Origin: Xiphias gladius
Lineage: Eukaryota; Chordata; Actinopteri; Istiophoriformes; Xiphiidae
NCBI RefSeq assembly: GCF_016859285.1
Contig: NC_053413.1
Span: 19,825,501-19,889,500 of the forward strand
DNA length: 64,000 nucleotides
Direction: 5' to 3'
The position numbers and the translations under genes were made by a program. The first letter of the stretch is position 1. Each line of letters starts with the position of its first letter. The notes beneath the pieces are model-generated. The model made no database searches. It had not been told where the DNA came from and worked only from the letters and a program-made list of their open reading frames with translations. Shown piece by piece: positions 28,210 to 40,520 of this stretch.

Positions 28210-30680
28210 ATGCGGGCTGTGTGTGTTTTGTCTACAACTACAAAGGCAGGTAGTAGTATCTAATTTACCAGTATCCCAGTACTACAATTCACATTTCATA
28301 AAACTTAAACAATCACTGTGCAATACACAAATCTTCCTCGTCGAGTCCAAAAAACTGTAACTGTGATTTCAGCCTCCCAAGGACTCACAAAACTGCCAAA
28401 TGATTTCTTCAAAATTTCTATGACCACATTAGAAAAAGTGCAACATTATGAGCCCATATTGGCTCTTTGTCAGGTACGGATGAATATTTTTCTAATGTAA
28501 TATACTACAAATATATTAATGTATATATTATAAGATACTACCACAAAAGTTAACAGTGTTGTAGGTCCCTGGGAGACAGAAAAATTGATTGAAATGCAAA
28601 ATAATAAATACCCATACAAGTTGCAGTCTAATTTTAAACCAGCAATGCTTTATTTGTTTCATTCTCATACATCCTTCTCCTATGCTCTGTTGGGCTTCTT
28701 TTTTATAAATGTAGCTTTTCATCTTGGTCTCATCTCTGTAATGTGACAGACATATTTTGTATTTGTAATTCATATTCCAAAGGTCACATGAAGGCATTTG
28801 TTGAGTTGGAGTACGTGAGTGATGCGAGAAAGAGGGTGTGTGTCTTTGACATTTTTGCATATTTAAAGATTAATTTTTCACATTTTTGCCATTCTTATTA
28901 GATGGTTAACAGTATAAATGTGGCAAAATATAGAGGAGAGAGGGGGGTATGACATTTGTCAAAGTTTCACGGCCACAATACAACACATTCTGGACATTGT
29001 GGTTGTTATGGATGTTAATCGCAAGGCCACCAGAATTTTCCAGCAAGAATATTTTAATGTATTGTGAAGCTGCATAGACCCTGACGTCTTTGATGGAATG
29101 CCAAATTTTTGAGAACTGAACTTTTTTAGCTGGATCGTACAGCTGTCTTTCTGGCTTGTTGACTATGTGGTAGGCTAATGAGTCACAGTTTTTTGTAGAA
29201 CGTTTTTTATGTCTTACCTTATCGGCAAAAAAGTATTTTCTCACCAATGATAGACAATAAAAACATGCCACTTTAAGTACCACTTACAATTTGTTTACAA
29301 CTGTAACTGGACATTAAAAACTAATAGTTTGCAACTGCATAAAGGAAGTAAAGAATTGCTACTGTTGTACAGTGCACTTGGTTGTCAAAGTGGAAATCCC
29401 AAAGATTTCAGTCCTGGTTGATTTGGCAACACCTGTAGTTAGTGGTGGTAACAGCAAATACGGTTTAATACTACAGGTCACAGAATTCTGGGGGCAGCGA
29501 AAAAAACTTTTGTCGTTTTAATAAAGACGTCAGGCAATAATTGTCCTTCTTCCATCATTCTGTGATCAACTGTGATCTGATTTTATGCTGCACACGGCAT
29601 TAGTCTGCGAACAGCAGGCCACAGCGACAGGAGGTGGTTACCTTGCTGAGAAGTTGGAGGTGTGCACCCTTTGGCCTGTAGCACTTCATCTAGCAGCTCG
29701 CTGCGGCTGCTCCTTCTTGTTCCATTACTCCCTGCAATATTTCAAACTGATCCGCTGCCTAAAAATGCCAGAAATTGCTTTTGTAGATGACTTGTTTTGT
29801 AGACGCATTTTTGATTAACGATAGCGATGAGTGCTAAGCTCACTGACAAACGCATTGCATGTCCCGCGACTGCTACATAATAAAAGTCAGCTCATGTTTC
29901 GCCAGTTAAATGCTTTTAATGTGAAGCTGCAGGAATTGGAAATATTCAGTTTACATTAGAAGTAACTTAATACAGCATTTTTTCCAGGAATGTCACCACA
30001 GACACCTAGTTGGTAATACTGGAAATATATAAATATTGCAATACTTTCGTCAGTGGGCCATAGGCTCAATCGCCATTGTGTTACCTCATTCAGTGACAAC
30101 AGAAGTTTATTTGAATGAAAATCTTCGAGGTTATCCACTTTAAACCAGCACTATAGACCAGTGTGTCTCAACCTTTTAGGCTTGTGGCCATTCATCAGTT
30201 TGCATGTTTACAGCTTGTGATCAGTTCAACCAAAGAGTGTTTATTCAAACACTTTTTTTTGAAGACTGAAGATTTGAAATTATCCAGTAATTATGAATAA
30301 ATACAAGATTAGAGGAAAAAACAGAAAAGAAAAATAAACCTAATTTTTCACAATAGAAATAGTTTTCTTCTGCTTTACTATTCTTTTAAACATCTTGTGA
30401 CCCCTTAGATTTATCAAGCAATCCCTTTGGTGAGTCCAAACCCCCAGGTCTGGAACCACTGATTTAGACAAGTCTTCTGACTATGTGCAGATTATTGTCA
30501 AAAAACATGCTGGCTATCAGAGCCCAAACCCATTGACCAAGCGGCCATTTTAGTAAGGGACCTGACATTAACATTACAACTAAAATACTGTAAGGAAAAG
30601 TTAATAAATAATCAATATGGTATTTCAAAAGACCAGCACAGAGGCCCACAGAACAGACACCCAAACCTGTGCGTCTGTTT
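28210..30680. other. Interval between the convergent apoD genes
   Basis: No gene is supported in these ~2.5 kb. A hAT-type MITE occupies 30159-30461. The stretch at about 28880-29830 has the look of an older dispersed repeat but I could not assign it. Confidence 0.45.
30159..30461. mobile_element. hAT-type MITE ('cagtggttcccaacc' termini)
   Basis: The left end is 'cagtgtgtctcaaccttt' and the right end 'ggtctggaaccactg'. The flanks 'ctatagac' and 'atttagac' match at 6 of 8 positions, the size expected of a hAT target duplication. The interior holds 'cttgtgaccccttagattta', typical of this fish family. Non-coding. Confidence 0.75.
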
Positions 30681-30687
30681 AAACAAG

Positions 30688-30693
30688 TTTATT
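30688..30693 (-). terminator. apoD copy C polyadenylation signal
   Basis: AATAAA on the minus strand in the context 'atgcaaagtcagtgcaataa', shared with copy B. Confidence 0.85.
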
Positions 30694-30808
30694 GCACTGA
30701 CTTTGCATGAGACATGTACACCAGTGAGAGTACAGTCATAAATACTACAATAAGACACAGCGGTTTGCAGGTCGGTTGGCTGAATCGGGATTATCTCCCT
30801 CGGTCTGT

Positions 30809-32480
30809 TTACTGGTGCATGGCGCTGCAGTAAGCTGCATCCTGGTTCGTGGTGAGCAGCTTGTCCACACTGACTCCAATGGAGGACAGGGTGCTATGCA
30901 GCTCCTCCATGGTCTCCTCGGGCAGGGTGGGCTGCCTGCTCAGGATCCAGGCGAGCTCCACGTGGAGCACACCGAGATCAGTGCAGCTGTAGACCAGGGA
31001 GTAGCTGTCATAGTCGGTGGACAGAACCCAGTAAGGGCCAGGGGGAGAGTCTAGCGGTGAAAAGGGACAGCACAGTCAAGTAAGCAATCATCTATGTGTA
31101 TTGAAAGTTTTCAAAATTCCCAATATCCTACATCTACATAGAAATCTTTAAAGACGACGCTCATTTGCAATATAAAGTGTTAGGATAATCTTTCCAGTGT
31201 CCCAGAGAATGTTTGTAATAAATAAGGGGGTCCTTACTCTCAAAGAAGGAGACCAGCAGCTTGGCAGGCTCAGAGGGGTTCTTGGCCTTGGCAGAGCCAC
31301 TGATGGAGTTAATGGTCCCGTCAGCGCTAAAAGAGACGGATAGTAAAATGTTACAAGCTCCAAAAAAGCATACATACGAGTCAAAGTCTTTATAAAAAGG
31401 AATTTCGATAAAAATTTAATAAAAATATTGTTAAATACACAGTGGCGGAAAGTAACTACATACGTTTACTCAGGTACTGTACTAAAATTAAGTTCTGGGG
31501 TACGTGAGTATTCTAATTTTATTTTTTTTTTTTAATGTTATTTCAGAGGGGAATATCTAAATACTTTTTACGGCACTACATTTATTTAACAGCTGTAGTT
31601 ACACATTACTTTAACAATTCAGATTTTAAAAACCTATAATAAACATTAAATGTGATGCATTGTTATACAGTGAATTAAACCACCAAATAGTAGATAAAAG
31701 GACTAGAATCAGCTCCACGTCAGCCAACTACAGCATTAAAATGCTGCTTACATATTAATGCATCAGTAATAATTATCTAATGGTATAAAATATAACAGTA
31801 TAACCCCCGACGGAGAAAATAGCCTGCATAGTGGGTACATTTTGCTGATAATACATAGATATTTTAACTTCAGTACAGTTTTGAATGCAGGACGTTAACT
31901 TGTAATGGAGTATTTTTTAAATAGTGGTATTGCTTTTTTTTTACTTAAATAGCTCGAATACTTCATCCACCACTGTAAATCCATTTAAGATGTAGACATA
32001 GTACTCACAGCAGCTCCCTGTTGAGGACAACAACTACTCCAGGGCTTTTCAGACTGTAGGTGGCAGTGCTGCACTCACCCTTCTGGAAAGAGTGTGGCAG
32101 TCTCTGGATTTCATACCACGTACCAAGATACTGCAGAGGAAGCACAGGGAACGTAAGTGCATTACGTCAAGCTTGACAAGTTTAATAAAGAGTTACATAT
32201 CTTTAGGTATCAAGTGCCAAATTTTTATTCCATTACAAAAGTTGTCATCCTGGAAGTTTTAGTGTGTTCAGTTATGGAATTTAATGATAAGAAAAGGCAG
32301 AAAAATGCAGCCTTGTTCCTCCGCAGTATATAGTGAAGCATACATTGGTTTGGTATTTACCCTGGCAGCATCAAAGTTCTCCTGAACAGCAGGCTTGGGG
32401 CATCTTCCCGGCATGATGACCTGAGCATTGGCTGCCAGAACGGACAGCAGCGTGAGGGAAATCACCTGGATGGCATTCAT
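30809..32480 (-). CDS. Apolipoprotein D-like lipocalin (copy C)
   Basis: Exons 32361-32480, 32009-32130, 31238-31326 and 30809-31050 join to 190 residues, with every exon length equal to copy B (120, 122, 89, 242). Signal peptide about 1-19 (VISLTLLSVLAANAQ), then GRCPKPAVQENF. The GxW motif is in YLGTWYEIQRLP. The remainder follows apoD: STATYSLKSPG, GPYWVLSTDY, LHVELAWILSRQPTLPEE and YCSAMHQ at the end. Four cysteines support two disulfides. Predicted role: a secreted carrier of small hydrophobic ligands. Transcribed towards copy B, with polyadenylation sites about 2.5 kb apart. Intron 2 contains a complete hAT MITE. Codon choice and exon structure show no decay, so it looks functional. Confidence 0.95.
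31440..31975. mobile_element. Complete hAT-type MITE in apoD copy C intron 2
   Basis: It starts 'cagtggcggaaagtaactac' and ends 'cttcatccaccactg', giving inverted CAGTGG termini. The flanks are 'taaataca' (31432-31439) and 'taaatcca' (31976-31983), an 8-bp duplication matching at 7 positions, diagnostic of hAT insertion. Relatives lie at 6215, about 14790, 17345, 34268 and 39966. Non-coding. Confidence 0.85.
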
Positions 32481-32493
32481 CTTTTCTCCACAA

Positions 32494-32775
32494 CCTGTAA
32501 AGAAAAAAAAAAACAGCAATTCAGTTATTCAGTTTCAAAAGTAAAAAACTGAAAAGCATCTTTGTTAAATATACACAAAAATAGACGCCAGTAGACACTA
32601 GGAAATAATCATGGCTGCAACTTGCTCACCTGTATTACTGGGTAGCAGTGATGGTCTGAGTTTTGATGGCGATTTTTATTGATCAGTGAGCACATTCTGC
32701 AGCCCCTCCTTACTATTTACATATAAGGCTATTTTGAGAAAGTCGTTGAGCATGTGTGGGAATTGGCACCTGTTC
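32494..32775 (-). promoter_or_regulatory. apoD copy C promoter and 5' non-coding exon
   Basis: The coding exon begins at 32494 after an acceptor. A non-coding exon ends at 32630 ('taatacag|gtgagc'). Upstream on the minus strand is a weak TATA-like 'caataaaa', then 'ggaggggc' (32702-32709) with 'agaatgtgctca', and 'gaacaggtgcca' (32764-32775). The order and similar spacing match copy B. Confidence 0.65.
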
Positions 32776-32994
32776 ACATAAGTATTTTTGTTTAAATAGG
32801 CCTCTGACAGAAAAACAGATGATTGACAGGTTAGTGTAAAAGTCAAGATTAATGTAGTACACAGACCTTGGCTGCTGTTAATTACAGCTTCCTAGAACTT
32901 AAGCAAATAATTAGAGGAGCATTTATAATGTATATAATGATATTTTCTTACGTACGATATAGTGATGTAGTGTAACAACATGAAAAGTTGGTCT

Positions 32995-33460
32995 ACTGTA
33001 GGTTATTAAAGTCTGGACCAAAGTTATTTGTTCCACCTCTTTAGTCCAGACTACTATCAGATGGATTTGCACCAAATTTTGTGCAGATATTATTGTTGCC
33101 CACAGGATCAGTCTTAGGACTTTGTTGATTCCCCCACTTTTCCTCAAGCGCCGACATGAAATTGGCATTTGTGGTTTTGAGTGAAACATCTCAACGACCA
33201 TTGACTGGATTGTCATCAAATTCAGTACGCACATTCATGATCCCCTCAGGATGAGATGTACTGTAAAACTTACTTTTTACTTTGCATCGCTACTTAGGCC
33301 ACTTTGCGCTTAGTGTTACTTAGCAACTGTTAGCACGCTAACATGCTAAACAAAGTTAGTGAACAAAGTTAACATAATAGCTACTAAATATCAGCATGTT
33401 AAACATTATCATTGTGAGCATGTTAGCACATTGACATTATCATTTAGCTCAAAATGTTTA
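32995..33460 (+). repeat. 'ggtccagactgaaatatctc' dispersed repeat, copy 3
   Basis: Contains 'tttagtccagactactatca', 'cacttttcctcaagcgccga', 'acatctcaacgaccattgac' and the family tail 'gttagcacgctaacatgcta'. This is the most complete copy in the window. Confidence 0.7.
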
Positions 33461-34267
33461 TTGCACGTTTTCACATTTTTTATGTTTCTATATCTATCTC
33501 TAAAGACACCACTTACTGAAAAAGTGGGAAAAGAAATTTTTATAATAAAAAAATTAATAACAAATTACTGACGTAATGAAATTTTTTGAATGTACTACAA
33601 GCAGGATCTAAGACGTTCTTGATCCTGAAGAATCCATCTACCCCGGATCTCTCGGTATTCAAGAACTAAACAAGATCTCTATCAGGCATAAACAATGTAA
33701 TCCTTCCACCTTAGAGGGATTACGGCTTCAGTGTAGTTGTCATTTGGTGGGGAAGAGTACAGGAAATGCAAGTGATCCGGACACCAGAGTGTTACTATAA
33801 TTAGAAAAGGAATGGTGTCCGTGTCTATACTGACCAAGTCGATTTATAGCTGAGCATGTTTTTCAAGGTTAAACCTGCTCTGATCCTTTCGCCTCACTGT
33901 GACTCTGTAATGCTAGGAAAAACAAGACGGACAGAAAATCCCTTATAAAAAGCTTACACCTTGGAGATTCTTAAATTAGCAGTTTACATGTCCTAATGCT
34001 CCGTTCACTTATTTCCTAAGGCCTTTATTACTGATTTTTTCTCTTTCCAGCAAAAATTTCTAGCCTTACTTATCACTTGGGTGGCTGCAAAAACATACAG
34101 CTACTATGTTCTTCTCCTGCCTGTGTCTAATTACTGTAATAAAACTGTAAATTAATAGTTTTAATGTTACTTCTGCTGGTACACCTATCACATCCAATAT
34201 TGTTATACTGTTTATATTTTTTCCCATTGTTACAACCATTACTGTTTCTTCTTCTGTGGTTTCTGCA

Positions 34268-34890
34268 GTGGCGGTAGAAGTATTCATATCATTTACTTAA
34301 GTAACAATAGTGATTCCACAGCATAATTACAGTCCAATACAAGTAAAATCCTTGTATTCAAAATGCTACTTGAAAGTACAGAAGTACTCTCAGCAAAATG
34401 TACTTAAAGTATTAAAATTAAAAGTACTCATAATGCAGAATGGCACCACCATGAGGTTCACATTTGTAGTTTTGAGTGGAATGTCTCATTGGAACCAATT
34501 GTTCTGAAATTTCGTAAAGATACAGTATTCATGTTCCCCACATCAACTGTAATAACTCTGTTGATTTAATTATTTATTATAATTTACAAATAATTTAGGA
34601 TACTAATATGATACTGCAATAGCTGCCAAATACTGCTAAATAAATGATCTTCCCATCATTTCCAGCTGTACTTTGTGTTGAATGCCATTAATTTTAATTA
34701 GCAATCGTTAGCATGGTCGCATGCGAATCTAAGAGAGTAAACCTGGTTATATACCTTTTAAATACCAGCATGTTGACATTGTGCTCATGTTAGCACTTAG
34801 CTCAACGCACTGCTCTCCATAAGTAAAGCCCCAAAGTGCTGCTAGTATGGCTGCCAAATTGTTAACTTGTTTCTTAATAAATGAACCATG
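34268..34890. repeat. hAT MITE fragment next to a 'ggtccagactg'-family copy
   Basis: From 34268, 'cagtggcggtagaagtattc' begins a reverse-oriented fragment of the MITE seen at 31440. From about 34440, 'ggcaccaccatgaggttcac' and 'tagttttgagtggaatgtct' start the other family, ending near 'catgttagcacttagctcaa'. The two abut at about 34440. Confidence 0.55.
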
Positions 34891-35289
34891 AGTGCTAAAT
34901 AAATTTAGTTGTTAGTCTTTGTTTTGAGTAGTTGTACAGATTACAATCAAACAAATGACACATAAATAACAATGGAAAATAAAGTGCAGAGAGAGGGAAA
35001 AGCCCAAAAGATGTTAGAAAAAAATGAAGATGAGGGGCCTCTCTGTTTTGAGTAGGGTTAAGATCAATTTGTGATTTACTTGTAAGAAATTATAAACCTT
35101 TATAAAGATAAATTACCCATAAGTGCTATATCAATAATGAAATATTGTTAGTTGTAGTAGTGTTCGTATTTAGTTTGTCCAGGATCATGTCTGTGTGTTT
35201 GATCATATTCTCTTGACAAACAGAAAAGTTCAGCATATCCTGATTGGATAAAAGCTGAAAGTAATGATGTTGTTGTGATGGTTGTGTAC

Positions 35290-35850
35290 AGAATACACTC
35301 ACCGACCACTTCATTGAGTTAACCTGTTTGTTACCAGAACTGCCAGCTTCCCGGGCAGAAAATCGTGTGGCTACAACTCAGCAGATCAATTAAACAGAGA
35401 GAAACGGAACAGGTTTAAGAGGTTCAGTAACTATTTCTATTATCACTAGAAGAGACGAGACATGATCTAAATTAGAAGCTACGGATGTGTTGCGATTGTT
35501 GGTCCAGAAAGAAAGCTGCAAACTTAGAACAGTTATATATGTGAGTGAGATGTCCAAGGAGAAGGGCCCAGATTATTTAAGCTAATGGTCAGGCCAATAG
35601 CACTGTATGTACACAAATGACAGCTCTGGTGTGCAGAATGGCATCTCTCCAGACACAACTCATGCATGCTAAGAACAAAAAGATGAGGCCACTGTGGATT
35701 TCTGAACAACACACCTGGATTACAGAGGAGCAGGGAAACATCACCTTGTCCAACACATTTCTGGATCTGCGTATGTCTGTTGTAACATGCTAAGGGTTCA
35801 ATATAGAGTCTAAATGCCCCGTATCAAAGGCACAGTGATGGTCTAATGTG
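35290..35850 (+). mobile_element. Degenerate Tc1-like transposon fragment
   Basis: The left terminus 'acactcaccgaccacttcat' is a worn fish Tc1 end. Inner text such as 'cctggattacagaggagcag' is decayed. No open transposase remains. Confidence 0.55.
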
Positions 35851-36864
35851 TAATGTAATGTGCTTTAATGGTGTAGCGAGTGATTTTCCTGGCACACATC
35901 AGGCCCCTTTATAACAAATGAGCACCAGTGAGCATTGTTGATGACCAGGTGCACTTCCTCATGTCAGAGGGATAACTTCAGCAGCATAATGAGCCACAAA
36001 GTGTCTTCACATAATTTTGGAAATGACTCTTCCTGCAGCAGCCTGCACAGTCGCCAGAGGCAAACCCATCCCAGCTCCTTTTTGTATGAGGTGAAACAGA
36101 CTCGTGAGTCTGCAGATTGTAGTTGTGCAATAACACAGCATTCAAGCAAGACAAAAGCTAGTGACTCTGTGAGGCTGTACTTACGCTGCGTTCACATCAT
36201 GTGAGAGGAAAGGTAATGATGGGAGACATTCACATATTTAGGACTTGCGAGCTGTCAAGTATCTTCGGACAACAAGAACACAGCTGTCAGATTTCATTTG
36301 CTACTGCTTCTCAATCATTTCTGGAGAATCCCACATAATCGATAAACAGTAACAAAACAAAACAGAAAGACACAAATGTTTAAAAAAAATAACTATCAAT
36401 GCAAATGAACACAGCATTTAGGCTCCGTGGTACTTTAAGCAAAGGGCTGGCATGGTCAAGCTAACATGGTAAAAAGCTCAATCAAAAATAAAAAAAAAAT
36501 GGAAAATAGTTCATATAAATATACAAATTCAGGCAGAAAGATTTCTGCAGTCCAAAAGAGGTGTAGGCTGAAGCTACAGCTTATAATGCCTCTACCCTTT
36601 TAACAATACATCATGTCCGCCCTCAAAAAGTAACATCAAACAACAAATCAAAGACATTTCACTCAAAACCAAAACTGTCATGCTGCTGCTGGTGCCAGAT
36701 GAAAAGTCAGGATATCACCAAAGTCATTAGTATTCATCTTCCAGGAAACAATGTCTGTACAAAATGTCATGGTAATCCACCCAAAAATTGAGTCTTTTTC
36801 AGACTGGACTGACCAACCAGATCAGTGCAGGCTCTCCACAATCTTTAATCAGTCATCATTGCCA

Positions 36865-36906
<42 letters not shown>
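36865..36906. repeat. (AAT)n microsatellite
   Basis: About 14 trinucleotide units. Confidence 0.95.
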
Positions 36907-36907
<1 letters not shown>

Positions 36908-37244
36908 GTAAACTTTATGTATTTAGAGCTCATCAAGACCAGAGATTACCAAAATGTTCAGGTCAGGTCATATACACATACATACAGTATATAATATAAA
37001 CTATATTACACACCTGCAAACACACATATATAAGTACAATTATTATAATCAAAATAAGTTAGAAAAAATCGGTTTACAATCATGTTTTGTTGTGTAGTGT
37101 ATTCAAATCTGATGAAATCCACCAATGAGAATAAAGACGTTGTGCCCTCTGTGTTTTTTCCTGGGAATCCAGGAGACTGAGCAACCGGATGTGAGTTTAC
37201 ACTTTATAATCATAAACCTGCACATGATTGGTATTTCAAAGGCT

Positions 37245-37250
37245 GATATA

Positions 37251-37297
<47 letters not shown>
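37245..37297. repeat. (TA)n microsatellite
   Basis: Alternating TA with a single G interruption near 37256; could extrude as a cruciform. Confidence 0.95.
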
Positions 37298-37299
<2 letters not shown>

Positions 37300-37929
37300 A
37301 AAGGGAGATAGACGCCCCCCCAGCCACCAGACCCACCCACCCCCTCAACATCATGTCTGTTGTTTAGCAAAATCACCATCCAGCCCATTAATTGTGCACA
37401 CCTAGCTGCCACCAGGCATTAAAGAAAACATCATTCACAGAAGAACCTCAGGCCCATGCTGTAAGCGGTTGGTGAGCACAAACTGTCAGATTAAGAGGTC
37501 TGAGAGGATGATCCGGCCAACATTTAGTCGGATTTCGAGCAAATTACCACCAAGCATGTTTGGGTCAACGTTTGGCACCCCGGGGAGCGCATTGCTTCTG
37601 ACACCCAAACTAGACATGTGAAGAAAAAAAAAACCAAGACTGGTGTCTATGGTTTATAAAGTCTACAAGCTGCATCATGTAGCTTCTCTGCATGTGTCCG
37701 CAGAGCAGTTAAGGAGGGGTTTGCCATTTTGTTACTGGAAAAGGAAACTAAGCATTTAGGTGTCTTAACTATGGCCTAAAGTGCTAACAAGGGATTAGTG
37801 AGGTAAACGTTGAAAGAGGTTTAGCACTCCATGCTTAGGACCAGTGCTGCTTCATTAATTACACATCAGTTGCAAGGTGCAGCAAGCAGTTGGATGGGAG
37901 ATCACAGTGATGTCAGGACAGGGAGGGCT

Positions 37930-38245
37930 TACCTCTGGAGATAAGGCCAGCTAATGGAGATGAAATGAATCGGTATTTAAAAGGTCTTTTTTAGTTAAGG
38001 CAGCTAGCTGGCAGCAGACTGCACTTGGACCAGTTGGCTGGTTAGTGGGAGGCCATTTAGTTATAAGTGAAAGAGGGACAGTAGAGAGAGACAAGTCCTG
38101 TGAGCTCTTCAATTGCTCTTCATTTAATTTTCTGACTTGTTTTTTTTTTTTTTGTTGTAGTTGTTTTTTAGTTTTGTTTTTTGTTTTTTAACCTGAATTG
38201 GGACAAAACCAGTTCAAAGCTCTGCTTACTGGTGTGAACTTGGAG
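37930..38245 (+). promoter_or_regulatory. Probable samd7 promoter and 5' non-coding exon
   Basis: A TATA-like 'tatttaaaag' lies near 37973. Transcribed-looking sequence ends at a strong donor, 'acttggag|gtaagt' (GT at 38246-38247), which would splice to the acceptor before the coding start at 43461. The placement is by position and donor quality only. Confidence 0.4.
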
Positions 38246-38929
38246 GTAAGTCAATTAAAGCTTTCTCTTCTTCTACTTCCCGCACTCCTCCTCCATTTTC
38301 CCTTTGCTTCTATTTGTTTTGGTTGTATTTAGTTGCTGTAAGTAACATTTACTCAGCAGTTAATCTCATAAAAGCACGAAATCTACTTAGTGTATTCAAA
38401 AGTATACCATATAAATGTCTGATGCATTAGCCTGTGATTAAAAATTATAGCAACAACCTTAACATTCACTTACATCACACAATGCAATTTTTTTTTTAAT
38501 TGCCATGCAAATGTAAGCAGTAAACGGTATAAAAGGCAGCTGATCCCTCAGTAGGTGATTAATCTAAAGGCCAATGCGATTAAGGGAACAACCTTGAAAT
38601 CTGTATTATTAACTTAATAATTAGCCCAGATTCTGCAAATAGCACTTGAAAACAATGAAAAATAACGCTAAAATACATGATGAATCGGCCTCTTGTTTTT
38701 ATCAGTTGCAATGACCTGTGTCTACATTGTATATTTCCACATATTAATTCATATTTATATTTAATTTTATCCTTTCAGTCAGCATCTTTTTCAGCACTTT
38801 GTCGCGTGATCTTATGACCCCAAAAGTTATGCTTAAATCAATGAGAAAAAAATTGCAGTTCGCCATTTACTGTACAAGTTTCATAGAATCTCTCTTGCTT
38901 CATGCAACTGACAGAATATGCATGGCTTT

Positions 38930-38932
<3 letters not shown>

Positions 38933-39008
<76 letters not shown>
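38933..39008. repeat. (GT)n microsatellite
   Basis: About 38 GT units, nearly perfect. Confidence 0.98.
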
Positions 39009-39009
<1 letters not shown>

Positions 39010-39965
39010 GTGTATGAAGGGATTAGGAAGGACTAGACAATACTTCTGTCTTGTCTGATATGACCTCCTCAGGGCTCCATTTAAGTCGTCAGCAATTTTT
39101 CTCTTTAATTCATTCTTGTAATGAGATTAACCAGGCAACAGCAAATCCAAGGAGTCCAATCCCCAGATTTGGCAGCTGCGGTGTGGCCTCTGCTTGTTAA
39201 GGAAATATTACAGACAGTTTGTCGTGTTCACCTTTTGACAACAGTTTCACTCACAAAATGCTGAAGCCACTTAAAGTTTACGGGTCACGTTCTGTCACTG
39301 AAAGAGAAGTTTGAGTGAGGTCCGGCTTGAACGTGTGTTACAGCAGTATACTTTAAGTGTCCGGCTACAACTTCACTTAAGAGACCTACAACAAAACCCA
39401 AATTAAAGGGGTTAGCTGTGATTGAACAGGCCTTGTAAGGGATTTCTCCAAATCGTTCAAATTCACACAAGCCTGGCCCCAGTTTGTGCCTCTCAGGTAT
39501 TACCATTGCATTCAAGCCAAAGAGGAATTTTTCCTGAAAAATAATAACTAATCTTTGAAAAGCCAATAAGATTGTTTATCAACACTTACTGCTGTTCTGA
39601 AGGTATGTCCAGAGTCTTGAAAGACTCTTTTAACCGTTTGGAAGAAAAAATATTCTGTCTGCCGCACAATAAATATGATTTTTAACCAGTTTCCCAAAAC
39701 AGCGACTTTTTTTCCTGAGACAAACAAAGATGGTAGAAGGGGATGACGTATCTCCTTGCTCTGCTTGCATTATAAATGTGAACCACAATTAAAAATACTT
39801 TTATCAGTTACGTTATCAGCAAATCTCACACTCTGAGGTATACTGTTTTAAGCTTATCTTTTACGGTACATACTTTTAATAAGGTCTTACGTATATGATG
39901 GTTTCGTTATTAGTATGTTGTGCTGAATGTTGTCCTGTTTGTCGCCCTGCACTACGAGTTTATCA

Positions 39966-40520
39966 CAGTGGTGCAAAGTAACAAAGTACATTTACTCAAG
40001 TAATGTACTTGAATACATTTTTGAAGTACCTCTACTTTACTTGAGTAAGTTTTTTGCTACTTTATACTTCTACTTCACTATGTCAGAGGGAAATATTGTA
40101 TTTTTTACTCCACTACATTTATTTTAAAGCCCGTGACGACTTACAGATTAATATTTTATATGTAAACATATGATCAGTTTATAAAATGTGATGCATTGTT
40201 ATAGATTAAATTACAAGTACAGTACATGAATTCGTTCAAATTTAGCACCACATTGAAAATATTAAAGTTATGTGTGTACATCAACAAATCAGTAATATTA
40301 TTTCAATGATATTTATGATAAATACTCTAAATGGTGCCATTTTGCATAATGAGTACTTTTACTTTTTATACCTTAAGTATGTTTTGCTGCTAATATTTAT
40401 GTGCTTTTAATTAGGTAAAATTTTTTATTTCTGATTTTTACTTGTAATTGAGTATTTTTATACTCTGGTATTGTTACTTTGACTTAAGTAAAAGATCTTA
40501 ATATTCTTTCCAGCAGTTTT
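39966..40520. mobile_element. hAT-type MITE, near full length
   Basis: Starts 'cagtggtgcaaagtaacaaa', carries 'cagagggaaatattgtattt' and ends near 'aagtaaaagatcttaatatt'. Same family as 31440-31975; right terminus worn. Confidence 0.65.

Larger units (their letters stand above)
35850..37930. other. Gene-poor interval before samd7
   Basis: No coding exon is supported. It holds an (AAT)n tract (36865-36906) and a (TA)n tract (37245-37297), whose overlapping Asn/Ile-run frames are artefacts. The last kilobase leads into the samd7 promoter. Confidence 0.5.

Noticed and set aside
36751-36999. Asn-run and Ile-run frames
   Set aside because: Translation of the (AAT)n microsatellite.
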